Below, in pieces: positions 26,018 to 34,608 of a stretch of DNA of 64,000 bases. Each line of letters begins with the position of its first letter. Within the stretch, counting starts at the first letter, position 1. A program made the translations under genes and the position numbers. The notes below the pieces were generated by a model, which had not been told where the DNA came from, did no database searches, and worked only from the letters and a program-made list of their open reading frames with translations. The stretch covers positions 2,914,001 to 2,978,000 of the forward strand of contig NZ_AP026763.1 in the NCBI RefSeq assembly GCF_026000435.1, in the 5' to 3' direction. Source of the DNA: Vibrio sp. STUT-A11. GTDB lineage: Bacteria > Pseudomonadota > Gammaproteobacteria > Enterobacterales > Vibrionaceae.

Positions 26018-27277
26018 ATGGATATCCTTGCGAACTACGGCACTGTCCTGATTATTGTTGCAGCGATTTTTGGTTTCATGATGGCAATTGGTATTGGCGC
26101 GAACGACGTTGCCAATGCGATGGGTACATCGGTAGGTTCAAAAGCGTTAACCGTGAAACAAGCCATCATCATTGCGATGATCTTTGAATTTGCGGGTGCA
26201 TATCTTGCAGGCGGTGAAGTAACCGACACTATCCGTAAAGGTGTTATCGAAACATCTCTCTTTGCTCACCAGCCTGATGTCCTTGTCTACGGCATGATGT
26301 CAGCGTTACTTGCGGCGGGAACTTGGCTTCTGCTAGCTTCCTACATGGGGTGGCCGGTATCAACGACTCACTCAATTATCGGTGCGATCATCGGTTTTGC
26401 GTGTGTATCTGTAGGTACAGAAGCGGTGGACTGGGGGAGTGTTCAGGGCATTGTCGGTAGTTGGATCATTACACCAGTTATCTCCGGTTTCTTTGCATAC
26501 GTGATTTTTGTCAGCGCACAACGCCTGATTTTTGATACAGAAAATCCACTGTTTAATGCAAAACGCTTTGTGCCAGTTTACATGTTCATCACCACAATGG
26601 TGATTGCACTGGTTACCATCAAAAAAGGTCTTAAGCACGTTGGTCTTCATCTGACTAATGGTGAAGCTTGGATGTGGGCGGCTGTGGTATCGGCACTTGT
26701 TATGGCTGGCGGTTACTTCTACATTCAGAAGAAATTTGCTAACCGTGAAGATGATCACAGCTTCTCTGGTGTTGAAGGCATCTTCAGTGTTCTAATGGTC
26801 ATTACGGCTTGTGCGATGGCATTCGCACACGGCTCAAACGACGTAGCAAACGCAATTGGCCCTCTTTCCGCGGTAGTATCAACCGTTGAGCACATGGGTG
26901 AAATCACAGCGAAAAGCACAATCGCTTGGTGGATTCTGCCACTAGGCGGTATTGGTATCGTTGTAGGTCTTGCGACTCTGGGCCACAAAGTAATGGCAAC
27001 CGTTGGTACAGGTATTACTGAACTAACACCAAGCCGTGGCTTTGCAGCGCAGCTAGCGACGGCATGTACGGTTGTTCTGGCATCTGGTACTGGTCTACCA
27101 ATTTCAACCACTCAAACCCTGGTTGGTGCGGTTCTGGGTGTCGGTTTTGCTCGTGGTATTGCGGCACTAAACCTAGGTGTGGTTCGTAACATCGTTGCTT
27201 CATGGATTGTTACGCTACCCGCTGGCGCACTATTGGCTGTGGTATTCTTCTACGGCATTCAAGCAATGTTTGCTTAA
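26018..27277 (+). CDS. pit: Low-affinity inorganic phosphate transporter, PiT family
   Basis: Proton- or cation-coupled phosphate symporter in the inner membrane. 419 residues with about ten hydrophobic helices and the two inverted PiT repeats, each with the GANDVANA-type motif: GIGANDVANAMGTSVG (about 25-40) and AFAHGSNDVANAIGPL (about 267-282). The paired STTHS/STTQT segments (WPVSTTHSIIGA, LPISTTQTLVGA) are also clear. Paired with the DUF47 gene upstream, as is common. Confidence 0.95.
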   Translation: MDILANYGTVLIIVAAIFGFMMAIGIGANDVANAMGTSVGSKALTVKQAIIIAMIFEFAGAYLAGGEVTDTIRKGVIETSLFAHQPDVLVYGMMSALLAAGTWLLLASYMGWPVSTTHSIIGAIIGFACVSVGTEAVDWGSVQGIVGSWIITPVISGFFAYVIFVSAQRLIFDTENPLFNAKRFVPVYMFITTMVIALVTIKKGLKHVGLHLTNGEAWMWAAVVSALVMAGGYFYIQKKFANREDDHSFSGVEGIFSVLMVITACAMAFAHGSNDVANAIGPLSAVVSTVEHMGEITAKSTIAWWILPLGGIGIVVGLATLGHKVMATVGTGITELTPSRGFAAQLATACTVVLASGTGLPISTTQTLVGAVLGVGFARGIAALNLGVVRNIVASWIVTLPAGALLAVVFFYGIQAMFA

Positions 27278-27335
27278 TTAAGACATCCGTCAATAGAATG
27301 TAAGCGCTTTGTCATTATTGACTCAAACGCACAGA

Positions 27336-27360
27336 AAGGGAGGCTTTGCCTCCCTTCTTT
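27336..27360 (+). terminator. Terminator of pit
   Basis: 9-bp perfect stem AAGGGAGGC / GCCTCCCTT with a TTT loop, then CTTTGTTG. Confidence 0.8.
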
Positions 27361-27459
27361 GTTGCACCAAAGTTTGAAACTGCATACTATTCGTCTAATT
27401 CCGGCTCCAATCATACGGTGCCAACGCTGTATCCAAGAAAAATCGTTAAGGGATTTACT

Positions 27460-28071
27460 GTGAAAAAACTAATCATCACGGTTTTGTTTACTTTGCTAGC
27501 AGCGCCAACGGCCCTAGCTGCAAACCGTTATATTTCTGATGACCTATTCACTTTTATGCACTCAGGTCCAAACAACACTTACCGCATTATTGGTAGTGTT
27601 GACGCTGGCTCTCAAGTACAACTACTAAGCGCAAATAAAGAGAGCGGTTATACACAGATTCGTGATTCTCGTGGCCGTACTGGCTGGGTGCAAAGCAAAT
27701 TTGTCACCAACGAAGAAAGCATGGCGATTCGCCTGCCTCGTATTGAAAAAGAGCTGGCTGAAGTGAAAGAACAACTGGCCAATGCTCGTCAGACTTCGGA
27801 CACGGAAAAAGCCGGTCTTGTGACCTCGCTAGAAACGCGTAATCAACAAATTTCTGATCTTGAGAACAAATACTCAGAGATCAGCGACCAACTGACTTCG
27901 ATTGAAACAGAAAATCGTGAGCTGCGCGCTAAACTTGATACGCAAAAAGATGACATGCTGCTGAAGTACTTTACTTACGGTGGTGGCGTTGCGGGTCTGG
28001 GTCTACTATTTGGTTTGGTGTTACCTCACCTAGTGCCACGCAAGAAGCGCTCTCCTGCGGGCTGGGCATAA
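27460..28071 (+). CDS. SH3-domain membrane protein, TIGR04211/YgiM family
   Basis: 203 residues. The start is a GTG preceded by AAGGGA and followed by a signal peptide (VKKLIITVLFTLLAAPTALA). Next come an extracytoplasmic bacterial SH3 domain (about 22-90, with RYISDDLFTFMHSGP and GRTGWV), a coiled coil (about 95-165), and a C-terminal membrane helix (about 172-192) with a positively charged end (PRKKR). The layout equals that of E. coli YgiM, which also lies just before cca. Exact function is unknown. Confidence 0.9.
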   Translation: MKKLIITVLFTLLAAPTALAANRYISDDLFTFMHSGPNNTYRIIGSVDAGSQVQLLSANKESGYTQIRDSRGRTGWVQSKFVTNEESMAIRLPRIEKELAEVKEQLANARQTSDTEKAGLVTSLETRNQQISDLENKYSEISDQLTSIETENRELRAKLDTQKDDMLLKYFTYGGGVAGLGLLFGLVLPHLVPRKKRSPAGWA

Positions 28072-28095
28072 TCACTCCCTTAGAATTGAATATTC

Positions 28096-28121
28096 AAAAG
28101 GCCACATTGTTGTGGCCTTTT
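28096..28121. terminator. Bidirectional terminator between the SH3 gene and gspB
   Basis: 11-bp perfect stem AAAAGGCCACA / TGTGGCCTTTT with a short loop; A- and T-runs flank it, so it can serve both converging genes. Confidence 0.85.
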
Positions 28122-28137
28122 GCTTATTTGGACTGAG

Positions 28138-28833
28138 TTAACCTTCCCACTCATACAGGGCCGGAATCCGGATCTGCTCACCCTGAAAATCAACGATCAC
28201 CGCTTGTGGCTGGATCTCTTTTAGTGTGATCTGGCCATCCACCACATCGCCTTGATGATATTCCACGTTATTAATTTTTACCCAACGACGCTCGGCATCA
28301 CTGGCATACATATGTGTTTGTAAGTTGAGAGCAGGCAAACGACCCTGCCACCGCTGAGCATTCCCCTCCAAATCATTGACGGGAGCCACACGCTGTGGCG
28401 CTATTCCTTCACTTCGGCGAGACAATGCATTCTCAACCTTCATCGCCAAGTCCGGTGACAGTGACGATAAATCGATATCTTCCAAAGTGAAATCTAAATC
28501 GTCATCGCTGGCTTGATTTTGAGTCGCTGGCGATTGTTCTCCTTGAGAGCTGCTCGCATATTCTTCAGGTTGTAAATAAGTCCCTAAATCACCGGATAAC
28601 TCTGCACTTGGCCACTCTCTTGGTAACTGTGCTAGTTGTGAGATTTCTGGGTAGTCCAATATCTCAAATGGCTGTGCTGCAGCATTCTTAACCGTAACAC
28701 GAGCTGGTGTTGTTGGTGTCGCAGGCGTCGCGGACTGAGAGCCAGGAACGAGCATCTCCAAATACCAGGCAGCCCCTAGGGCAGAAATACCAATAGGCAA
28801 AAGCAACAGGCTTGCATGCTTGGCGATAGACAT
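28138..28833 (-). CDS. gspB: GspB/ExeB-like type II secretion assembly protein
   Basis: 231 residues: one N-terminal membrane helix (about 9-28), a Pro/Thr- and acid-rich linker, and a C-terminal domain (about 170-231) of the GspB type with the segment VKINNVEYHQGDVV. ExeB works with ExeA to place the secretin GspD in the outer membrane of Aeromonas and vibrios. Its ATG overlaps the exeA stop (TAATG). No other type II secretion gene is in the window; the main gsp operon must lie elsewhere. Confidence 0.87.
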   Translation of the reverse strand: MSIAKHASLLLLPIGISALGAAWYLEMLVPGSQSATPATPTTPARVTVKNAAAQPFEILDYPEISQLAQLPREWPSAELSGDLGTYLQPEEYASSSQGEQSPATQNQASDDDLDFTLEDIDLSSLSPDLAMKVENALSRRSEGIAPQRVAPVNDLEGNAQRWQGRLPALNLQTHMYASDAERRWVKINNVEYHQGDVVDGQITLKEIQPQAVIVDFQGEQIRIPALYEWEG

Positions 28834-30485
28834 TACACCTCCTCCTTATCAATGCTTGCCAGCGTTGGCGCATTAGGCTGCACATTCTGTTGTAATCGAT
28901 CTAGCGTACGCTGACCTGCTATACCGTCAACACCAATGCCTTGCCAGCGCTGAAAGAGTTCGACGCGTTCTTTCAACTCAGAATCAAACATCGAGGTTCC
29001 CAAAGGCCGCTCACTGACTGCTTCAGCAAGCAATTGATCTAAGACTTCAATCGCGGGCCCTTGCATATCCAACCGCAATGTTTCTTGAAGCGGCGATTGC
29101 CATAGCTCAATGATATTTCCCTGCCACATTGGTTTTAACCAGGAAAGTGGTAAACGCAAGCGATGTTCACCATTAAGCACTTCAACTTTATCGTCGCCTA
29201 CAGCGTAGAGAATCACATAGCCGATCTCGCCTTGATAATTCAGCTCCAAGATCACGGGTCTATTTTGCTTTACCAACAACGGCCATGTGGCCATTCTCCT
29301 TTCACAAACCATGGTCGATTGCGCCTCTGATAAACAGAGGTTATCGCGCACAGAAGCTCGGTAACCCCATAACTTGTACAGGTCGTTGACTGCAAGGTTG
29401 GATTGTTTTTGTGACAGCAATAATTCACGTTGCTCGTCAGTTAGCTGATCGTTTAGCACAACGGGTTCAACTGGCTCAGGAGCACTCTCAGGAACACTGA
29501 TAGCGACGGTCTCTTCTACAAACGCAGAAATGGGGTTCTTCGGCATATAGTTAACGGCAGCCCAACCAACACCGAATGCCGCTGCCACCCCTATGGCTGC
29601 AGTGCCCCAGGCAGGCCAGCCAAACTGACGACGAGCCCTCATCTGTCCGGGTTTGTTGTCTTGCTGATAAATGTCGGCCTGAAACTGCATGACTTCTTCA
29701 CAGGCGCGTAAAACCATTTGCTTATCGACAACAGCACTGCCTTGGTGATAACTCATGTTAAGCGCTTTATCGCAAATAAGGTTAATCAACCTGGGAATAC
29801 CGTGACTGTACTTGGCTATCAGTTTGGTTGAACTGCGATTAAATAGCTGTTGATTCCCTCCAGCAGTGTGCAGTCGGAACGCAATATAATCCTCGGTTTC
29901 TTTTTCATCCAAAGGCAATAGGTGATAACGACCAGTAATTCTCTGAGCGAGCTGACGTAACTGAGTGGTTTGTAATAATCGTTGTAATTCTGGCTGGCCA
30001 ACCAAAAGGACTTTAAGTAGCTTTCTGGTCTCAGTTTCCAAATTGGTCAACAAACGAAGTTGCTCTAAGACCTCAGCGGAAAGGTGTTGCGCTTCATCGA
30101 TGACAAGTAACGTCTGCCAGCCAGCATTGTGATTGTCTAGCAGATAATGATGAATCACTCGATTGAGCTGCTTCAGTGTCGCATCTTGCGGGTAAATGAT
30201 ATTGAATTCATCACAAATCGCCTCCAGAAGATCTCGAGTCGAAAAAGTCGGATTAAGAATCAAACCCGCCTTAGTGGTCTCGTCCAGGTTGGCCAGCATA
30301 GCTTTTGCCACAGTGGTTTTTCCTGTCCCCACTTCACCAGTCAACATGGCAAACCCGCCCCCATCACCTAACCCGGCTTTAAGGTGCGTAATCGCTTCTT
30401 TATGACGTTGACTCAGATACAAATAACGAGAGTTTGGAACAATCGAAAAAGGTTGCTCAACAAACCCGAAAAAGTCCTTATACAT
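28833..30485 (-). CDS. exeA: ExeA/GspA-type ATPase for secretin assembly
   Basis: 550 residues from MYKDFFGFVEQPFSIVPN, a standard family start. AAA+ ATPase domain with Walker A GEVGTGKTT (about 50-58) and Walker B LLVIDEAQHL (about 127-136), a single membrane helix (about 287-305), a periplasmic peptidase-like middle and a C-terminal peptidoglycan-binding domain (RVELFQRWQGIGVDGIAG, about 505-522). This fits a protein that remodels peptidoglycan so that the GspD secretin can be inserted. Coupled to gspB. Confidence 0.92.
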   Translation of the reverse strand: MYKDFFGFVEQPFSIVPNSRYLYLSQRHKEAITHLKAGLGDGGGFAMLTGEVGTGKTTVAKAMLANLDETTKAGLILNPTFSTRDLLEAICDEFNIIYPQDATLKQLNRVIHHYLLDNHNAGWQTLLVIDEAQHLSAEVLEQLRLLTNLETETRKLLKVLLVGQPELQRLLQTTQLRQLAQRITGRYHLLPLDEKETEDYIAFRLHTAGGNQQLFNRSSTKLIAKYSHGIPRLINLICDKALNMSYHQGSAVVDKQMVLRACEEVMQFQADIYQQDNKPGQMRARRQFGWPAWGTAAIGVAAAFGVGWAAVNYMPKNPISAFVEETVAISVPESAPEPVEPVVLNDQLTDEQRELLLSQKQSNLAVNDLYKLWGYRASVRDNLCLSEAQSTMVCERRMATWPLLVKQNRPVILELNYQGEIGYVILYAVGDDKVEVLNGEHRLRLPLSWLKPMWQGNIIELWQSPLQETLRLDMQGPAIEVLDQLLAEAVSERPLGTSMFDSELKERVELFQRWQGIGVDGIAGQRTLDRLQQNVQPNAPTLASIDKEEV

Positions 30486-30613
30486 AGGATCTCCAGCTAA
30501 CAAACCACCCACTTTTGCTCAGACACATAAATGCATCTGCCGTTGGGAGTAAAGAAAAGTACCATTGCTTGCTACAATGTCCAACGACATATCAGTAAAT
30601 TAAGAGGTTGTTC

Positions 30614-31834
30614 GTGCAAGTTTACTTAGTAGGTGGGGCTGTCCGGGATCAATTGCTCGGAATTGATCACTATGACAACGATTGGGTGGTGGTTGGCGCG
30701 ACTCCCGAAATGATGCTTTCTCAGGGATACACTGCTGTAGGGAAAGATTTTCCGGTATTTCTTCATCCGCAAACCAAAGAGGAATATGCGTTAGCCCGAA
30801 CAGAGAGGAAATCAGGCTCAGGTTATACTGGCTTTGAATGCTTCTTCGATCAAAATGTCACCCTGGAAGAAGATTTGATTCGTCGTGACTTAACCATCAA
30901 CGCCATGGCAATGGATGACCAGGGTAAGCTTTACGATCCCTACGGCGGTCAGGACGATCTTAACAATCGACTCCTGCGCCACGTCTCTGATGCGTTTATC
31001 GAAGATCCGCTTCGAGTTCTGCGTGTGGCCCGCTTTGCAGCCAAGCTCGCGCCATTAGGCTTTACGGTGGCAGACGATACCATGCAACTGATGCGTGATA
31101 TGTCTGCATCCGGGGAGTTAGACACACTGACACCGGAACGCGTTTGGCAGGAATGGCATAAATCGCTATCTTCGCCTCGTCCCGATATTTTTCTTGCTGT
31201 ACTGCATGATTGCGGCGCACTGGCGGTTGTCCTGCCAGAAATTAACGCACTGTTTGGCGTGCCTCAACCTGAGAAATGGCATCCTGAAATTGATACTGGC
31301 ATTCACACCTTAATGGTTGCAGAACAAGCGGCGAAGCTCAGCGTTTCTCTGCCAGTTCGTTTTGCGGCACAAGTGCATGATCTTGGCAAAGGAACAACGC
31401 CAAAGAATGAATGGCCGAGCCACAAAATGCACTGCCATACGGGCCTTAAACTGATCAAGGAACTGTGTGAACGTGTCCGTGTCCCCAATGAGTTTCGTGA
31501 TTTGGCTTTGATGGTCTGCGAACAGCATTCCAACATTCACCGAGCAGCCGAGTTAAAACCGCAAACCATCATCAAAATACTCAACAAGTTTGATGTATGG
31601 CGTAAAGCCGATCGACTGCATGATATTTTAATCTGCTGTCAGGCTGACCATGCAGGTCGAAAAGGGTTAGAAGATCTGCCTTATCCTCAAGCGGAGATTT
31701 TTACCCGAGCTTACCAAGCCGCAGTAGCCGTGGATGTTCAGGCTATCATTCAGGACGGATTTAAAGGGCCGGCGATTCGAGATGAACAAGAAAAGCGGCG
31801 GATTGAAGCGGTAAGAGTCGCTTTGAATAAGTGA
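30614..31834 (+). CDS. cca: Multifunctional CCA-adding tRNA nucleotidyltransferase
   Basis: Adds or repairs the 3' CCA end of tRNAs. 406 residues from a GTG at 30614, six bases after AAGAGG; a TTG two codons earlier would leave too little spacing. N-terminal class II nucleotidyltransferase with GGAVRDQLLG (about 7-16), a DND in place of the usual DxD at YDNDWVVVG, and RRDLTINAMA (about 91-100). A C-terminal HD phosphohydrolase domain contains HDLGKG (about 255-260), as in E. coli Cca. Confidence 0.95.
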   Translation: MQVYLVGGAVRDQLLGIDHYDNDWVVVGATPEMMLSQGYTAVGKDFPVFLHPQTKEEYALARTERKSGSGYTGFECFFDQNVTLEEDLIRRDLTINAMAMDDQGKLYDPYGGQDDLNNRLLRHVSDAFIEDPLRVLRVARFAAKLAPLGFTVADDTMQLMRDMSASGELDTLTPERVWQEWHKSLSSPRPDIFLAVLHDCGALAVVLPEINALFGVPQPEKWHPEIDTGIHTLMVAEQAAKLSVSLPVRFAAQVHDLGKGTTPKNEWPSHKMHCHTGLKLIKELCERVRVPNEFRDLALMVCEQHSNIHRAAELKPQTIIKILNKFDVWRKADRLHDILICCQADHAGRKGLEDLPYPQAEIFTRAYQAAVAVDVQAIIQDGFKGPAIRDEQEKRRIEAVRVALNK

Positions 31835-31874
31835 CCTGATCTAAGGTTAATTAACCGAATGCTACTCATGCCAG

Positions 31875-32007
31875 GTCATTCCTGCGAGCTTAAGCGAGAC
31901 TAGGAATCTAATATCAGCACGCAGGGAAGTTTTAGAAATGGCCTAAGCTACAAGAAACTCGGAGAGAAGATTCTGAATCACGCTCCTTCGTCGCTGTTCA
32001 GAATGAC
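31875..32007 (-). repeat. Dispersed ~133-bp palindromic repeat, copy C (inverted)
   Basis: Same element as copies A and B but in the opposite orientation: it begins GTCATTCC with the ATTCCTG...TAGGAAT hairpin and ends with the ATTCTGAA...TTCAGAAT hairpin and GAATGAC. The loop base changes (C to A/T) are compensated on both arms of the terminal hairpin, so pairing is kept. It lies between convergent cca and uppP. Confidence 0.85.
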
Positions 32008-32020
32008 GTAGCGGTTTAGG

Positions 32021-32050
32021 TTTGCAGCTTGCGGTTAAGCAAGCTGCAAA
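32021..32050. terminator. Strong hairpin between repeat C and uppP
   Basis: 12-bp perfect arms TTTGCAGCTTGC / GCAAGCTGCAAA with a 6-base loop, 13 bp beyond the uppP stop. There is no clear T-run on either side, so it may stabilise the uppP 3' end rather than terminate by itself. Confidence 0.5.
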
Positions 32051-32062
32051 TCAGGCAATTTA

Positions 32063-32866
32063 TTAGGCATTAAGCAAAAAAGCAAATAGGCCCACGCCCA
32101 GAATCAGACGGTAAATAACAAACGGTGTCATGCCCATACGAGAAATCAGCTTGAGGAAGAAGTGGATACAAATGTACGCACTCACAAACGATGTCACGAT
32201 GCCCGTCAGCAGAAACCCAACGTGCACGGGTTCGCTACTGGTGACCAACTTCATACCAAGATAACTACCGGCAAGAGTGATGATAGGAATCGACATCAGG
32301 AATGAGAAACGCGCGGCGGCCTGACGGGTAAAACCAAGGTAAAGCGCTGCAGTAATCGTCGCACCAGAACGAGAGGTTCCCGGGATCATCGCCAGGGCTT
32401 GAGTCACACCAATAAATAGCGCTTTCTTCCAGCCAGTCTGGTATTCGTCTGCTTCCTGTTTCGCGTGTTTATCCGCCCACCAAAGCAATAAACCAAACAC
32501 AATCGTCGTCGTTGCGATCACGTAGGCACTACGCAGATATACTTCGATGATATCTTTCATCAGTAAACCAAACACACAGGCTGGAATCGTAGCCAGTACG
32601 ATCATCCACGCCAGTTTCGCTTCTTTACCACGATCCCCTTTAAAGATAGAGGCAAACAACGCCCGAAATAGCGTAAGCACTTCATAACGGAAATAGAGCA
32701 CCACAGCCATCAAGGTCCCGACGTGAACAGCGACATCAAATGCAAGGCCTTGATCTTCCCAACCAAGAATAGCGGAAGGCAGGATCAAATGTGCGGAGCT
32801 GGAAATAGGCAAAAACTCCGTTAGACCCTGAATAAGAGCCAAAATAAAGGCTTCCAAATAACTCAT
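32063..32866 (-). CDS. uppP: Undecaprenyl-diphosphatase UppP (BacA)
   Basis: Recycles undecaprenyl pyrophosphate, the lipid carrier for cell-wall and O-antigen synthesis; loss raises bacitracin sensitivity in E. coli. 267 residues, about eight membrane helices, with the two signature segments ALIQGLTEFLPISSSAHLIL (about 10-29) and PGTSRSGATI (about 165-174). Downstream of folB-folK, 15 bp after folK. Confidence 0.95.
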   Translation of the reverse strand: MSYLEAFILALIQGLTEFLPISSSAHLILPSAILGWEDQGLAFDVAVHVGTLMAVVLYFRYEVLTLFRALFASIFKGDRGKEAKLAWMIVLATIPACVFGLLMKDIIEVYLRSAYVIATTTIVFGLLLWWADKHAKQEADEYQTGWKKALFIGVTQALAMIPGTSRSGATITAALYLGFTRQAAARFSFLMSIPIITLAGSYLGMKLVTSSEPVHVGFLLTGIVTSFVSAYICIHFFLKLISRMGMTPFVIYRLILGVGLFAFLLNA

Positions 32867-32881
32867 GTAAATAACTCAAAT

Positions 32882-33364
32882 TTAAAGTGAAAAAGAAACT
32901 GGTTTAAGACAATCAACTGGCTGCATCGCGAGCCAAACATCCGCAACCGTGCGTCCATCACCAGGAATAATCAAATGTGGTTCGAGATCATACAAAGGCT
33001 TTGTGACAAAGGGATATTTATAGATATCACTGCGAGGCAATTCAGGTTTTTGCTTAGAAATGATCTCACCAAACAACACTATATCCAGATCCAGTGTTCG
33101 ATCCTGATACTTTTGCGCATTTTCTTCTCGCCCCCACTTAAATTCAATCTCACGCAGGCGATGGCTCAACTCTTCTAATGATAAAGTTGTACGCAGAGCA
33201 ATCACAAAGTTGTAGAAATTCTGGCTGCTGAAACCAATTGGTTCACATTCATATATCGGTGATACAAGAAGATCTTCTCCAAGCTGTAGCAGCTCTGTAT
33301 AAGCAACCTTCGCATGCTGCTCTCTGTCTATATTCGTACCGACACCGATATAAGCGGTGATCAT
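32882..33364 (-). CDS. folK: 2-amino-4-hydroxy-6-hydroxymethyldihydropteridine pyrophosphokinase
   Basis: Pyrophosphorylates the pterin precursor of folate. 160 residues with SPIYECEPIG (about 36-45), FYNFVIAL (about 50), EIEFKWGRE and the RTLDLDIVLFG signature (about 88-98). Its ATG overlaps the folB stop (ATGA), so the two are translationally coupled. Vibrios often carry another folK next to panB; this one is the folB-linked type. Confidence 0.92.
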   Translation of the reverse strand: MITAYIGVGTNIDREQHAKVAYTELLQLGEDLLVSPIYECEPIGFSSQNFYNFVIALRTTLSLEELSHRLREIEFKWGREENAQKYQDRTLDLDIVLFGEIISKQKPELPRSDIYKYPFVTKPLYDLEPHLIIPGDGRTVADVWLAMQPVDCLKPVSFSL

Positions 33365-33720
33365 GCCTGACCTCGCTCAATCACCACACCTACCGCGCGA
33401 GCTTGAGGAACCGCACCAGGTTTTGCTAAGCGAATTTTAATCCAAGGTACCGAAAAACGTTGCATGATCAACTCTGCTATTTCTTCCGCTACACGTTCTA
33501 CCAATAAAAAACGACCATTCTCTATGTGATTTAATACTGCTTCACTCACTTGCGAGTAATCTAATGCATCTTGAACATCATCACTTTTACCAGCAAGCTT
33601 ATTGTCATGTGCCATTTCGATATCCAGAACCAGCTTTTGTTTAATTTGCTGTTCCCAATCGTACACGCCAATCGTGGTGATCACTTCTAATTGTTCAATA
33701 AACACTTTATCCAGAGCCAT
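33361..33720 (-). CDS. folB: Dihydroneopterin aldolase
   Basis: Converts dihydroneopterin to hydroxymethyl-dihydropterin, the step before FolK. 119 residues, the usual length, with VFIEQLEVITTIGVYDWEQ at the N-terminus, the catalytic-type DALDYSQVSEAV segment and FLLVERVAEEIAELIM. First gene of folB-folK-uppP and divergent from plsY. Confidence 0.95.
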   Translation of the reverse strand: MALDKVFIEQLEVITTIGVYDWEQQIKQKLVLDIEMAHDNKLAGKSDDVQDALDYSQVSEAVLNHIENGRFLLVERVAEEIAELIMQRFSVPWIKIRLAKPGAVPQARAVGVVIERGQA

Positions 33721-33780
33721 CTTATGTCCTTCTATTGCAGAGGTCGGATACCCATTGAGGGTAATTTGATCGTAATATTC

Positions 33781-33829
33781 TATACCTAAGCCACTTATTA
33801 TAAGGTTGCTATAAAGTGGCTTAGGTATA
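33781..33829. repeat. Perfect 16-bp inverted repeat in the folB-plsY gap
   Basis: TATACCTAAGCCACTT and its exact complement AAGTGGCTTAGGTATA are separated by 17 bases. It sits between two divergent genes, about 60 bp before the folB start and 140 bp before plsY, where a terminator would not be expected. It could be a remnant of a small element, an operator, or the terminator of an unseen short transcript. Confidence 0.7.
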
Positions 33830-33971
33830 AAAACTGCAAAACACCTTTATATACAGGAACTCACATAATGCAAGCTCCTTCGTAGAGAGTGTTTCTGCTA
33901 GCAGCAGATTCACGCTATGATAGCAATTACGCTGGAACTGAGCATTAATTTCCAATCCATCAAGGACTTCT

Positions 33972-34583
33972 ATGGACGCACTGGCACTGATAATGACAAT
34001 GGCCGCCTACTTACTGGGTTCTATATCCAGTGCGGTGTTAATTTGTCGTCTGTTAAAACTGCCAGACCCGCGTAAAGTTGGCTCTAATAATCCAGGCGCA
34101 ACCAATGTATTACGCATTGGAGGTAAAGGGGCTGCCATCTCTGTATTGCTGTGTGACATGCTCAAAGGCACCATTCCGGTATGGGGGGGCTACTTCCTCG
34201 GTATTAACCCGATCATCCTTGGCGTCATTGCAATCGCCGCATGCCTTGGCCATATGTATCCTATTTTCTTCCATTTCAAAGGAGGAAAAGGCGTTGCCAC
34301 CGCTCTGGGGGCTATCGCGCCAATTGGGCTTGACCTTACAGCATTAGTGATGCTGACCTGGCTCTGCGTCGCGATCATCTTCCGCTATTCATCCCTTGCA
34401 GCCCTGGTTACTGTCTTGCTGACGCCCTTTTATACCTGGATGTTCAAGCCACAGTACACCTTACCCGTAGCGATGTTGTGTTGCCTGATTGTATTTAAAC
34501 ATCACCAGAACATCCGACGCTTGTTAACCGGCGAAGAGCCTAAAATTGGCCAAAAGAATCTGACAGAAAAAAACTCGGCATAG
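33972..34583 (+). CDS. plsY: Acyl-phosphate:glycerol-3-phosphate acyltransferase PlsY
   Basis: Makes lysophosphatidic acid, the first acylation step in phospholipid synthesis, from acyl phosphate supplied by PlsX. 203 residues, five membrane helices, with the loops GSNNPGATNVLR (about 37-48), GHMYPIFFHFKGGKGVATALG (catalytic His and phosphate loop, about 94-114) and the C-terminal FKHHQNIRRLL. The stop codon TAG lies in the loop of the terminator hairpin. Confidence 0.95.
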   Translation: MDALALIMTMAAYLLGSISSAVLICRLLKLPDPRKVGSNNPGATNVLRIGGKGAAISVLLCDMLKGTIPVWGGYFLGINPIILGVIAIAACLGHMYPIFFHFKGGKGVATALGAIAPIGLDLTALVMLTWLCVAIIFRYSSLAALVTVLLTPFYTWMFKPQYTLPVAMLCCLIVFKHHQNIRRLLTGEEPKIGQKNLTEKNSA

Positions 34584-34596
34584 TGCCGAGTTTCTG
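34571..34596. terminator. Bidirectional terminator overlapping the plsY stop codon
   Basis: 10-bp stem AAACTCGGCA / TGCCGAGTTT; the TAG stop of plsY forms the loop. Plus strand ends TTTCTGTTT and the minus strand ends in a run of seven T, serving the hydrolase gene as well. Confidence 0.85.
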
Positions 34597-34608
34597 TTTA
34601 GCGCAGTC

